Origin: Sedimentitalea todarodis
GTDB taxonomy: Bacteria; Pseudomonadota; Alphaproteobacteria; Rhodobacterales; Rhodobacteraceae
NCBI RefSeq assembly: GCF_032595355.1
Contig: NZ_JASMWN010000019.1
Span: forward strand, 47,448-111,447
DNA length: 64,000 nucleotides
Direction: 5' to 3'
A program made the translations under genes and the position numbers. The notes below the pieces were generated by a model. That model searched no databases. It was not told the origin of the DNA and saw nothing but the letters and a program-made list of their open reading frames with translations. Shown piece by piece: positions 32,159-41,671 of this stretch. Positions within the stretch are counted from its first letter, which is position 1; each line of letters opens with the position of its first letter.

Positions 32159-35100
32159 CCAAATACGATGAAAACTGGGCCCGAGACGAAGCGGCAAAGC
32201 GCAAGTGGATGGCCGAGAACGGATTGTATTCCGAGAGCGATGAGCATTCTTCCTGTGGCGTTGGTCTCGTCGTGTCGATCGACGGTTCAAAGAGCCGCCG
32301 GGTGGTGGAATCGGGGATCAAGGCGCTCAAGGCAATCTGGCACCGCGGGGCCGTCGATGCGGATGGCAAGACCGGCGATGGCGCGGGCATCCATGTGCAG
32401 ATCCCTGTGCCGTTCTTTTACGACCAGATCGAACGTACCGGACACGAACCGCATCACGACAAGCTGATCGCGGTCGGACAGGTGTTCTTGCCCCGTACCG
32501 ATTTTGGAGCGCAGGAAAAATGCCGGACCATCGTGGAAACCGAGATTCTGCGCATGGGCTATTACATCTATGGCTGGCGACATGTGCCGGTGGATGTGAC
32601 CTGCCTCGGAGAAAAGGCGAACGCGACGCGGCCCGAGATCGAGCAGATCATCCTGTCCAACATCAAGGGAGTCGACGAAGAAACCTTCGAACGCGAGCTT
32701 TATGTGATCCGGCGGCGGATTGAAAAAGCGGCCGCGACGGCGGGGATCAGCGATCTCTACCTCGCATCGCTGTCCTGCCGGTCGATCATCTACAAGGGCA
32801 TGATGCTGGCCGAACAGGTGGCAGAGTTCTATCCCGACCTGATGGACGAGCGATTCGAGAGCGCGTTTGCGATCTATCACCAGCGCTATTCGACCAACAC
32901 CTTTCCGCAGTGGTGGCTGGCACAGCCGTTTCGGATGCTGGCCCATAACGGCGAGATCAACACGCTGAAGGGCAACATGAACTGGATGCGGAGCCATGAG
33001 ATCCGCATGGCGAGTTCGGCGTTTGGCGACATGGCCGAGGATATCAAGCCGATCATCGCAAATGGCTCGTCGGATTCCGCTGCGCTGGATTCTGTGTTCG
33101 AGGTGCTGGTGCGCGCCGGGCGGTCTGCGCCCATGGCCAAGACCATGCTGGTGCCCGAGAGTTGGTCCAAGCAGGCGGTCGAACTGCCGCAGGCCTGGTG
33201 CGATATGTACTCGTATTGCAACAGCGTGATGGAGCCCTGGGACGGTCCTGCCGCCTTGGCGATGACCGATGGGCGCTGGGTCTGCGCCGGACTGGACCGG
33301 AACGGGCTGCGTCCAATGCGGTACGTGGTGACCGGTGACGGGCTGGTGATTGCCGGCTCCGAAGCGGGCATGGTGCCGATTGACGAGGCAGCGGTGCGCG
33401 AAAAAGGCGCGCTGGGACCGGGGCAATTGCTCGCCGTGGATATGAAGAAGGGCAAGCTCTATCGCGACAGGCAGATCAAGGACAAACTGTCGCAAGCCCT
33501 GCCGTTTGGCGAATGGGTCGGCAAGATCAACGATGCAGACGCGGCGCTGTTGGGCGAGCAGGAGGCGCCGATGTTCGAGGGAGCCGAACTGCGCAAACGT
33601 CAGATCGCGGCAGGGTATTCGGTGGAGGAGCTTGAACAAATCCTGTCGCCAATGGCCGAAGATGGCAAGGAAGCGCTCGCCAGCATGGGCGATGACACCC
33701 CAAGCGCGGTTCTGTCCAAGCAGTACCGCCCACTGAGCCATTTCTTTCGCCAGAACTTCAGCCAGGTCACCAACCCGCCGATCGACTCGCTGCGCGAGTA
33801 CCGGGTTATGAGCCTCAAGACACGGTTCGGCAATCTCAAGAACGTGTTGGACGAAGACAGCAGCCAGACCGAGATCGTGGTTCTGGAGAGCCCATTTATC
33901 GGCAACTCCCAATGGAGCAAGCTGATCGAACAGTTCAACGCGCCCTTTGTCGAGATCGATTGTTCATTCGAGGCGGGACAAGGCGCCCTGAATGCCGGTT
34001 TGCACCGGATCCGATCCGAAGCCGAGGACGCCGTGCGGTCTGGTGCCGGGCATATCGTGCTGACGGATCAATTCTCTGGTCCGGGCAAGGTGGCGATGCC
34101 GATGATCCTTGCCACCAGTGCGGTGCACAGCCATCTCACTCGCAACGGGCTGCGGACATTCTGTTCGCTGAACGTGCGCAGTGCCGAGTGTATCGATCCG
34201 CATTATTTCGCGGTGCTGATCGGTTGTGGCGCGACGGTGGTCAACGCCTATCTGGCCGAGGATTCTCTGGCCGACCGGCTGCGGCGCGGGCTGCTTGACG
34301 GCACGCTGACCGAGGCGGTTGCCCGCTATCGCGAGGCGATTGACCAGGGCTTGCTGAAAATCATGGCCAAGATGGGCATCTCGGTCATCTCGTCTTATCG
34401 TGGCGGGTTGAACTTCGAGGCCGTCGGATTGTCGCGCGCCATGTGTGCCGAGTATTTCCCCGGCATGATCAGTCGGATTTCAGGCATCGGCATCCACGGG
34501 ATTCAGCACAAGGCCGAAGAGGTGCACGCCCAGGGCTGGACATCCGGTCAGGACGTGTTGCCCATCGGCGGTTTCTACAAGGCGCGCAAATCCGGCGAGA
34601 GCCATGCCTGGGAAGCGTCGACCATGCACATGCTGCAGATGGCGTGCAACAAGGCGTCTTTCGAGCTGTGGAAACAGTATTCGGCGCGGATGCGGAGCAA
34701 CCCTCCGATCCATCTGCGTGACCTGCTGGACATCAAGCCTCTGAGCAAGCCGGTGCCGATCGAAGAGGTGGAAAGCATCACCTCGATCCGCAAGCGGTTC
34801 GTGACGCCGGGCATGTCCTTGGGTGCGTTGAGTCCCGAGGCGCACAAGACGCTCAATGTCGCGATGAACCGGATCGGCGCCAAATCCGATTCAGGCGAAG
34901 GCGGCGAGGATCCGGCGCATTTTGTACCCGAGCCCAATGGCGACAACCCGTCGGCCAAGATCAAGCAGGTGGCGTCAGGTCGTTTTGGCGTCACGGCGGA
35001 GTACCTCAATCAGTGCGAAGAGCTGGAAATCAAGGTGGCGCAGGGGGCCAAGCCCGGCGAAGGCGGGCAGTTGCCGGGCATGAAAGTCACGGACCTGATC

Positions 35101-36687
35101 GCGCGTCTGCGGCATTCGACCAAGGGTGTGACATTGATCAGCCCGCCGCCGCACCACGATATCTATAGCATCGAGGATCTGGCGCAATTGATCTATGATC
35201 TCAAGCAGATCAACCCCCGCTGCAAGGTGACGGTGAAGCTGGTGGCGAGTTCCGGTGTCGGGACGATTGCCGCCGGTGTGGCCAAGGCCAAGGCGGATGT
35301 GATCCTGATTTCGGGCCACAACGGCGGCACCGGGGCCAGCCCGGCGACCAGCATCAAGTATGCCGGCCTGCCGTGGGAAATGGGGCTGACCGAGGCGCAT
35401 CAGGTGCTGGCGATGAACAAGCTGCGCGAGCGGGTGACGTTGCGCACCGATGGGGGCCTTCGCACCGGACGCGACATCGTGATCGCGGCAATGCTGGGGG
35501 CCGAGGAATACGGTATCGGCACCGCCGCGCTGATCGCTATGGGCTGTATCATGGTACGCCAGTGCCAGTCCAACACCTGCCCGGTGGGTGTGTGTACGCA
35601 GGACGAGGCGTTACGCGACAAGTTCACCGGATCGGCGGACAAGGTGGTAAACCTGATCACCTTCTACGCACAGGAAGTGCGGGAGTTGCTGGCCAGCATC
35701 GGCGCGCGGTCGCTGGATGACGTTATCGGTCGGGCCGATCTGTTGAGCCAGGTCAGCCGGGGCAATGCGCATCTGGATGATCTGGATCTCAACCCGCTGT
35801 TGATCACCGTCGATGGCGCGTCCGAGATTGTCTATGACCGTGACAAGGAGCGCAACCCCGTGCCCGATACGCTGGACGCTGAGATCGTGCGCGATGCGGC
35901 GCGGTTCCTGCGCGACGGCGAAAAGATGCAGCTGTCCTATGCGATCCAGAACACCCACCGCACCGTGGGCACCCGCACCAGCAGCCATATCGTGCGCAAT
36001 TTCGGCATGCGTAACGCGTTCCAGTCCGATCACCTGACGGTCAAATTGCAGGGGTCCGCGGGCCAATCGCTGGGGGCGTTTGCCGCGCCGGGGCTCAAGC
36101 TCGAAGTTTCGGGTGATGCCAATGACTATGTCGGCAAAGGTCTGTCCGGAGGCACGATTGTTGTGCGGCCTCCACAAGTGAGCCAGTTGCCGGCGGATGA
36201 GAACACGATCATCGGCAACACCGTCCTTTATGGTGCGACCGACGGCTACCTGTTCGCGGCGGGTCGTGCAGGTGAACGGTTTGCCGTGCGCAACAGCGGC
36301 GCCAAGGTGGTCATCGAAGGCTGTGGTTCCAACGGGTGTGAATACATGACCGGCGGAATCGCGGTGATCCTCGGCACGATTGGCGCGAATTTCGGGGCCG
36401 GGATGACCGGCGGCATGGCCTATCTCTACGATCCGGATGGCGCGGCGGGAACGCTGATGAACAAGGAAACGCTGGTGACCTGTCCGGTGACCGTGCCGCA
36501 TTGGGAAACCCAGCTGGAAGAACTGATCGAGCGTCATGCGGCAGAAACCGGAAGCCGCAAGGCCGCCGATATCCTGCAGCATTGGGATATCGAGAAATCG
36601 CATTTCATGCAGGTTTGCCCGAAAGAGATGCTGAAACATCTGCCCGCGCCGCTGACCATGGAAGCAACCGCAATGCCCGCAGAATAG
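32155..36687 (+). CDS. gltB: Glutamate synthase (NADPH) large subunit
   Basis: Takes the amide nitrogen of glutamine, channels ammonia through the protein and forms glutamate on 2-oxoglutarate. The glutamine amidotransferase domain begins at Cys34 (SSCGVGLV), so a 33-residue propeptide must be removed to expose the nucleophile. The central domain and the FMN-binding barrel follow; SGHNGGTGASPATSIKYAG lies in the barrel. Cysteines in CIMVRQCQSNTCPVGVC near residue 1131 bind the 3Fe-4S cluster. The C-terminal part is the GxGxG beta-helix domain. At 1510 residues it is full length. A textbook terminator follows at 36710. Confidence 0.98.
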   Translation: MTKYDENWARDEAAKRKWMAENGLYSESDEHSSCGVGLVVSIDGSKSRRVVESGIKALKAIWHRGAVDADGKTGDGAGIHVQIPVPFFYDQIERTGHEPHHDKLIAVGQVFLPRTDFGAQEKCRTIVETEILRMGYYIYGWRHVPVDVTCLGEKANATRPEIEQIILSNIKGVDEETFERELYVIRRRIEKAAATAGISDLYLASLSCRSIIYKGMMLAEQVAEFYPDLMDERFESAFAIYHQRYSTNTFPQWWLAQPFRMLAHNGEINTLKGNMNWMRSHEIRMASSAFGDMAEDIKPIIANGSSDSAALDSVFEVLVRAGRSAPMAKTMLVPESWSKQAVELPQAWCDMYSYCNSVMEPWDGPAALAMTDGRWVCAGLDRNGLRPMRYVVTGDGLVIAGSEAGMVPIDEAAVREKGALGPGQLLAVDMKKGKLYRDRQIKDKLSQALPFGEWVGKINDADAALLGEQEAPMFEGAELRKRQIAAGYSVEELEQILSPMAEDGKEALASMGDDTPSAVLSKQYRPLSHFFRQNFSQVTNPPIDSLREYRVMSLKTRFGNLKNVLDEDSSQTEIVVLESPFIGNSQWSKLIEQFNAPFVEIDCSFEAGQGALNAGLHRIRSEAEDAVRSGAGHIVLTDQFSGPGKVAMPMILATSAVHSHLTRNGLRTFCSLNVRSAECIDPHYFAVLIGCGATVVNAYLAEDSLADRLRRGLLDGTLTEAVARYREAIDQGLLKIMAKMGISVISSYRGGLNFEAVGLSRAMCAEYFPGMISRISGIGIHGIQHKAEEVHAQGWTSGQDVLPIGGFYKARKSGESHAWEASTMHMLQMACNKASFELWKQYSARMRSNPPIHLRDLLDIKPLSKPVPIEEVESITSIRKRFVTPGMSLGALSPEAHKTLNVAMNRIGAKSDSGEGGEDPAHFVPEPNGDNPSAKIKQVASGRFGVTAEYLNQCEELEIKVAQGAKPGEGGQLPGMKVTDLIARLRHSTKGVTLISPPPHHDIYSIEDLAQLIYDLKQINPRCKVTVKLVASSGVGTIAAGVAKAKADVILISGHNGGTGASPATSIKYAGLPWEMGLTEAHQVLAMNKLRERVTLRTDGGLRTGRDIVIAAMLGAEEYGIGTAALIAMGCIMVRQCQSNTCPVGVCTQDEALRDKFTGSADKVVNLITFYAQEVRELLASIGARSLDDVIGRADLLSQVSRGNAHLDDLDLNPLLITVDGASEIVYDRDKERNPVPDTLDAEIVRDAARFLRDGEKMQLSYAIQNTHRTVGTRTSSHIVRNFGMRNAFQSDHLTVKLQGSAGQSLGAFAAPGLKLEVSGDANDYVGKGLSGGTIVVRPPQVSQLPADENTIIGNTVLYGATDGYLFAAGRAGERFAVRNSGAKVVIEGCGSNGCEYMTGGIAVILGTIGANFGAGMTGGMAYLYDPDGAAGTLMNKETLVTCPVTVPHWETQLEELIERHAAETGSRKAADILQHWDIEKSHFMQVCPKEMLKHLPAPLTMEATAMPAE

Positions 36688-36709
36688 GTTGCGCGCCTGA
36701 ACATGAAAT

Positions 36710-36741
36710 CGGCGCCGAACGCGAGTCCGGCGCCGTTTTTT
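36710..36741 (+). terminator. Rho-independent terminator of gltB
   Basis: CGGCGCCG pairs with a second CGGCGCCG (the unit is self-complementary) around a 10-base loop, followed by six Ts. It lies 22 bases after the gltB stop. Confidence 0.9.
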
Positions 36742-36751
36742 CAGGGGGTCT

Positions 36752-37876
36752 CTACAGGGATACCCAAGCCGCATTGCGCGCCGAAGATCGGACGCAGGCA
36801 TCAACGAATTGCACGCCACGCAATCCGTCCTGAACGGTTGGATAGACCACGTCAGGGCCGGGCTCCTTGCCTTCGCGCCGTGCGGTGATGGCCTCTGCGG
36901 CTTCGCTGTAGATATTGGCAAAACCCTCGAGATAGCCTTCGGGGTGGCCGGGGGGGACGCGGCTGAGACGCGCGGCGGCATCCCCTGCGCCGGCCCCATT
37001 GCGAGTGATCAGCTGCTTGGGTTGACCGAACGGCGTGAACCACAGGTAATTGGGATCTTCCTGCGCCCACTCCAGCCCGCCCTTGTCGCCATAGACGCGG
37101 ATCTTCAGCGCGTTTTCGTTCCCGGGCGCAACCTGGCTGGACCAGAGCATGCCCTTGGCCCCACCTTTGAAACGCAGCATGACATGGGCGTTGTCATCGA
37201 CCTGCCGCCCGGCGACAAAGGCGTCGAGATCGGCGGCCAGGCTATCGGGCTCCAACCCGGTGACGAAACAGGCGAGATTGAAGGCGTGCGTGCCAATATC
37301 TCCGGTTGAGCCGCCAGCACCCGAGCGCGCCGGATCAGTGCGCCACTCGGCCTGTTTGAAGTCCTGTTCAACGGTCAGCCAGTCTTGCGGGTATTCGGCC
37401 TGTACCACACGGACATTCCCGATATCCCCCGCCTCGATCATCGCACGGGCCTGCCGTATCATCGGATAACCGGTGTAATTATGCGTCAGAATGAACAGCG
37501 CATCCGAAGCTTCCGCCGCTTTCACCAGCCTTTTTGCATCGGCCAGCGTCGAGGTCAGGGGTTTGTCGCAAATCACGTGAATGCCGCGTTTCAAGAATTC
37601 GCGGGCGGCGGCGTAATGCACGTGATTGGGGGTGACGATGGAAACGGCTTCGATCCCGTTTTTCAGGCGCGCCTCGCGGATCGCCATCTGTTTGAAGTCA
37701 TCATAGACACGTGGAAGGTTCAGCGCCTCGCCCGAGGCGCGGGATTTTTCCGGCGTCGACGACAGCGCCCCCGCGACCAACTCAAACCGATCGTCAATGC
37801 GCGATGCGATGCGGTGAACGGCGCCGATAAAAGCGTCGTTGCCGCCGCCCACCATACCCAATCTGATCCGTGCCAT
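36752..37876 (-). CDS. Gfo/Idh/MocA-family sugar or polyol oxidoreductase
   Basis: This is an NAD(P)-dependent oxidoreductase of the family that acts on sugars and inositols. The Rossmann start IRLGMVGGGNDAFIGAVHR is at residues 4-22. The catalytic region is CDKPLTS, where most members have EKP. GGSTGDIGTHAFNLACFV holds the conserved Asp and His of the active site. The ATG at 37876 is chosen because MARIRLGMV matches family starts; the open frame upstream is not supported. It has 374 residues. It is the last gene of the ten-gene operon that starts with the binding protein at 47304. The exact substrate is unknown. Confidence 0.9.
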   Translation of the reverse strand: MARIRLGMVGGGNDAFIGAVHRIASRIDDRFELVAGALSSTPEKSRASGEALNLPRVYDDFKQMAIREARLKNGIEAVSIVTPNHVHYAAAREFLKRGIHVICDKPLTSTLADAKRLVKAAEASDALFILTHNYTGYPMIRQARAMIEAGDIGNVRVVQAEYPQDWLTVEQDFKQAEWRTDPARSGAGGSTGDIGTHAFNLACFVTGLEPDSLAADLDAFVAGRQVDDNAHVMLRFKGGAKGMLWSSQVAPGNENALKIRVYGDKGGLEWAQEDPNYLWFTPFGQPKQLITRNGAGAGDAAARLSRVPPGHPEGYLEGFANIYSEAAEAITARREGKEPGPDVVYPTVQDGLRGVQFVDACVRSSARNAAWVSL

Positions 37877-37877
37877 A

Positions 37878-38933
37878 TCACGAAATCCCCAGCATCTTGC
37901 GGTTGGCGGCGTCATCGGTGCCGCCATCTGCAAAGTCGTCAAAGGCGCGTTCCGTGACCCGGATGATGTGATCGCTGACGAATGCCGCACCTTCGCGCGC
38001 ACCGTCCTCGGGATGTTTCAGGCAGCACTCCCATTCGACAACGGCCCATCCGTCAAAATCATTGGCGGCCATTTTTGAAAAGATCGCGGCGAAATCGACC
38101 TGCCCGTCACCAAGGCTGCGGAAGCGCCCCGCACGATTGACCCAGGGCTGATAGCCGGAATAGACGCCCTGACGCCCTGTCGGGTTGAATTCGGCATCCT
38201 TGACGTGGAACATCTTGATCCGGTCTTTGTAGATGTCGATGTTGTCGAGGTAGTCCAGACACTGCAGCACGTAGTGGGACGGATCATACAGCATGTTGCA
38301 ACGCGCGTGATTGTCTACACGTTCAAGGAACATCTCGAATGTCACGCCGTCGTGCAGGTCTTCGCCGGGATGAATTTCATAACAGACGTCGACACCATTA
38401 TCCTCGGCATGGTCCAAAATCGGCCGCCAGCGGCGGGCAAGTTCGTCAAACGCCGTTTCGATCAGCCCGGCGGGGCGTTGCGGCCATGGATAGATGTAGG
38501 GCCAGGCCAGCGCACCCGAGAATGTCACGTGTTTGTCGATGCCCATGTTGGCCGAGGCGGTGATGGCCATTCTCACCTGATCGACTGCCCATTTCTGGCG
38601 GGCCGCCGGATTGCCGTGAACGCTTGGATCGGCAAAACCGTCAAAGGCCGCGTCATAGGCCGGATGCACTGCCACCAACTGACCTTGCAGGTGGGTTGAC
38701 AGATCGGTGACTTCGATGCCGTTCTCGGCGGCCTGACCCTTGAAGTCGTCGCAATAGGTCTTGCTGTCCGCCGCCTGCGCTAGGTCAAAGAGCCTCGCAT
38801 CCCAGCTGGGCACCTGCACGCCCCTGTAGCCGCAATCGGCAGCCCATTTCGTAATCGCATCCCACGAGTTGAACGGGGCGTCGTCGCCCGCGAACTGCGC
38901 CAGAAAAAGCGCCGGTCCCTTGATGGTTTTCAT
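37878..38933 (-). CDS. Sugar phosphate isomerase/epimerase-like TIM-barrel protein
   Basis: This is a 351-aa AP-endonuclease-2-type TIM barrel, the fold of IolE, IolI and tagatose epimerases. Likely metal ligands lie in CYEIHPGEDLHDG (Glu and His), MLYDPSHYVLQ (Asp and His), MFHVKDAEF (His) and VVEWECCLK (Glu). The ATG at 38933 follows GGGAGG with 8-base spacing and replaces an upstream in-frame start that lacks a ribosome site. The next gene begins essentially at its stop, so it is probably a pathway partner of the oxidoreductase. Isomerase, epimerase and dehydratase activities are all possible. Confidence 0.88.
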   Translation of the reverse strand: MKTIKGPALFLAQFAGDDAPFNSWDAITKWAADCGYRGVQVPSWDARLFDLAQAADSKTYCDDFKGQAAENGIEVTDLSTHLQGQLVAVHPAYDAAFDGFADPSVHGNPAARQKWAVDQVRMAITASANMGIDKHVTFSGALAWPYIYPWPQRPAGLIETAFDELARRWRPILDHAEDNGVDVCYEIHPGEDLHDGVTFEMFLERVDNHARCNMLYDPSHYVLQCLDYLDNIDIYKDRIKMFHVKDAEFNPTGRQGVYSGYQPWVNRAGRFRSLGDGQVDFAAIFSKMAANDFDGWAVVEWECCLKHPEDGAREGAAFVSDHIIRVTERAFDDFADGGTDDAANRKMLGIS

Positions 38934-38960
38934 GTCTGATCCTCCCAAATCTGCGCCGCG

Positions 38961-40013
38961 TCAGTGCGGCATGTTTTCCTTTAGATAGATGTCGATGCGG
39001 ATGCGTTCCTGCGCAAGGTTGATTGGAATGTTGTCGCTGTTGGCGCGCATGATGCGCACGGCGCTGCGTACGAGGTGACCGCAGTCCTGGCTGATCACGG
39101 CATCAAAATCCCCGGCTCTTAGCGCCGCGCGTGACAGCGGCGTGAGCTCGTGGGCGATGACCACTGGGCGGCGTGCCGGTTTCCACGAGCGAAACGCGCG
39201 CAAAAGACCTTCGTTGCCGGCGGCAGAAGAATAGATGCCGATCACGTCGGGGCTGCTGTCAATCGCCTGCGGCACCAGTTTTTCAATCAGGTCCGGGTCG
39301 TCGCGGCCTTCGAGTGAGGCGAGCACCTGCAGGTTGGGAAAGTCGCGGGCCATGACCTCGTCAAAGCCAAGTCTGCGTTCCAGATGATCGCGCGCCAGCA
39401 TCGAGCCGGTCAGAACCGCGATCTTGCCCCGCGTATCGCCAAGAAACCGCCCCAGAAGCTGCGCCGCCGTGCGTCCCGCGGCGACGTTGTCGAGACCGAC
39501 ATAGTAGTCCCGCTCTGAACTGGGGACATCGGAAACCAGCGATACCACCGTCACGCCGTTGGCTTTGAGATGGGCAATGGAATCGCGCACCGACGGGGTT
39601 TCCGGGCCAAAGATGGCGACGCCATCGACCTGCGAGGCATCGATTGCCTTGATCGCTTCGGCCAGCGCCACCGGATCAAACGCCGTAACACGCGTACAGG
39701 ACAGTTTGGTGCGTTCGTGGCGCATACGCCTGTTCAACTGCTCGATCTGCGCCTCGAGCATGACAAGGAATTCGTTGCTGTTGGAGGGCAGGATGAAGGT
39801 AAAATTGTAGACACGCCCCCGTGCGAGATTGGCCGCCGCCGTATCGCGAACATAGCCCAGATCGGCAATTGCCTTGTTGACCTTTTGCACTGTGCTTTCG
39901 CGCACGCCCGGGCGCGCGTTCAGAACACGATCAACGGTCGCGAGGCTGACCTCGGCGACACGGGCAATGTCGTTGATCGTCGGGTTTGCAAGGTGGTGTG
40001 TTGCGGACTTCAT
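38961..40013 (-). CDS. LacI-family transcriptional regulator
   Basis: Sugar-responsive repressor of 350 residues. The N-terminal helix-turn-helix is TINDIARVAEVSLATVDRVLN with the hinge helix after it (RGRVYNFTF). The rest is a periplasmic-binding-protein-like effector domain, including YYVGLDNVAAGRTAAQLLGRF and DVIGIYSSAAGNEGLLRAF. It is embedded in the operon between the kinase and the isomerase rather than at the edge. Two identical palindromes with a central CG at 47381 and 47411, upstream of the operon's first gene, fit LacI-type operators, so autoregulation is likely. It stands 20 bases after the kinase stop. Confidence 0.93.
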   Translation of the reverse strand: MKSATHHLANPTINDIARVAEVSLATVDRVLNARPGVRESTVQKVNKAIADLGYVRDTAAANLARGRVYNFTFILPSNSNEFLVMLEAQIEQLNRRMRHERTKLSCTRVTAFDPVALAEAIKAIDASQVDGVAIFGPETPSVRDSIAHLKANGVTVVSLVSDVPSSERDYYVGLDNVAAGRTAAQLLGRFLGDTRGKIAVLTGSMLARDHLERRLGFDEVMARDFPNLQVLASLEGRDDPDLIEKLVPQAIDSSPDVIGIYSSAAGNEGLLRAFRSWKPARRPVVIAHELTPLSRAALRAGDFDAVISQDCGHLVRSAVRIMRANSDNIPINLAQERIRIDIYLKENMPH

Positions 40014-40033
40014 GGGTTCTTTTTTGTTGTCAT

Positions 40034-41659
40034 CTAAAGGGCTTTGGCCAGACCCTCAAAGAGCCGCGCCACCGCTTCGGCTCCGGGATCATTGTGGCCG
40101 ATCAGGTTCTCGGGCGGCACATATGAGGCGCGGCCCGCCTTGGCGCGGTCCATCGAGGCGGTTGCATCCGCGCCTGTGCGCGCGGCTGCGGCGGCCGCGG
40201 CGAAACCGTCCGGCAAGGCGCCGAGCGCGGGGGCAAGTGCGTCGATCATCGTGCGGTCGCCTTTGACGGCGCCACCCACCTGGCTGATCCGGTCGAGCCC
40301 CGCCCTCAACGCCTCTGACGTAGGTTTTCCATTGGCGCAGGCATCGCCGGTCGCGCCAAAGAAGATCGCGAGGATCACGCCCGACGACCCGCCCATGGTC
40401 TGGCTAAGTTCGTTGCCTACGGCGCGAAAAAGTTGCGTCAGATCGGCCAACGGCATCCGGTCCAGCGCACCCTTGAGCGCCCGCGCCGCAGTGGCCAGCG
40501 TGCTGCCGGTATCGCCATCGCCGGATTTTGCATCCAGGGAATTGAGATCGCCTTCGGCTGCTATCAGCAGATCACAGGCTTCTTCGATCACGGCGCGGGT
40601 TTTCGGGTTGTTGGACGGGATGGGCTGAATCGGGCTGAGCCCGTCGGGAAGCGGGCGCGTCGCTACCGGGGTAACGCCTGTCATTCCGGGCCATGCGGAC
40701 AGATCGACCGGGGCGGCAAGCAGATCTCTGGTGGTATTGTCCACGGCCAGCACAGAGACCGAAAAGCCGTGCATGTCGAGCGAGGTCATCAGGGGTGCGG
40801 GACCAATGATATGTCTGATCGCCTCGGCCTTGGCCGACGTTGCGAGTTCCTGGGCCAGGACGCTCATCTCGAGCGGTGTGGTGGAACCGAGGTTGTTCAG
40901 GAGCGCCACATGCGGTCCGTTGCCGATCTTGGTGGCAAGCTTGCCAAGAACGATGTCCATGGCAGTTCGGGCGTCCCTGAACGCGACCTGTTCGACGCCG
41001 GCCTCGCCATGTATGCCCAGACCAAGCTCGGCCATGCCGGGGGCGATACGGTCTTCCTTGGCAGAGCCGGGCACGGTGCAGGTATCCAGCGACTTGCCGA
41101 TTGATGCCATATTGGCGATCGCGGATTGCGCGGCCTTGGTGATAGTGTCGAGGTCTGCCCCGTCCTGCGCCAATGCGCCCGCGATCTTGTGCACGAACAA
41201 CGTGCCCGCGACGCCGCGCGGCTGCGGCAGATCGGGGAGTGCAATGTCGTCGTCAACCACGACCATCGACACCTTGAGCCCAAACGCCCGGGCACGTTCA
41301 GCCGCAAGGCCAAAGTTCAGCCGATCACCGGTGTAGTTCTTGACGATCAGCAGGCACCCCGCGTCGCCGGTGACGGCCAGAATCCCCGCCAGAACCGCGT
41401 CGACCGACGGGGAGGCAAAGACCTCGCCGCAGACGGCGGCGGTCAGCATGCCGGCGCCGACAAACCCGGCATGGGCCGGTTCATGTCCCGAGCCGCCGCC
41501 CGAGATCAGCGCCACCTGCGACTTGTCCCAATCGGCGCGGCAGACAACCTTGATATGCGGATAGCCGTCGAGCCGTGCCAGTGCCCCGCCAGAGGTGGCA
41601 ATGAGACCGTCAATCGCATCTGTGACAAGGGTATCCCTGGCATTGATAAACTGATTCAT
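40034..41659 (-). CDS. Dihydroxyacetone kinase-type enzyme, fused DhaK-DhaL
   Basis: This is a single-chain ATP-dependent kinase of the dihydroxyacetone kinase family. The DhaK part has SGGGSGHEPAH near residues 53-63 and His217 in LGLGIHGEAGVEQ, the histidine that holds the ketose covalently. The DhaL part from about residue 370 has SLDAKSGDGDTGSTL (metal-binding aspartates) and the nucleotide region TMGGSSGVI. At 541 residues both domains are complete, so no PTS phosphodonor is needed. Related enzymes also act on erythrulose. In this operon it probably phosphorylates a triose or tetrulose made from the imported compound. Confidence 0.92.
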   Translation of the reverse strand: MNQFINARDTLVTDAIDGLIATSGGALARLDGYPHIKVVCRADWDKSQVALISGGGSGHEPAHAGFVGAGMLTAAVCGEVFASPSVDAVLAGILAVTGDAGCLLIVKNYTGDRLNFGLAAERARAFGLKVSMVVVDDDIALPDLPQPRGVAGTLFVHKIAGALAQDGADLDTITKAAQSAIANMASIGKSLDTCTVPGSAKEDRIAPGMAELGLGIHGEAGVEQVAFRDARTAMDIVLGKLATKIGNGPHVALLNNLGSTTPLEMSVLAQELATSAKAEAIRHIIGPAPLMTSLDMHGFSVSVLAVDNTTRDLLAAPVDLSAWPGMTGVTPVATRPLPDGLSPIQPIPSNNPKTRAVIEEACDLLIAAEGDLNSLDAKSGDGDTGSTLATAARALKGALDRMPLADLTQLFRAVGNELSQTMGGSSGVILAIFFGATGDACANGKPTSEALRAGLDRISQVGGAVKGDRTMIDALAPALGALPDGFAAAAAAARTGADATASMDRAKAGRASYVPPENLIGHNDPGAEAVARLFEGLAKAL

Positions 41660-41671
41660 AGTGTCTCCTCC

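Noticed and set aside
32287..33912. 541-codon reverse frame opposite gltB
   Set aside because: Antisense shadow of a highly conserved enzyme; composition is that of a mirror frame.
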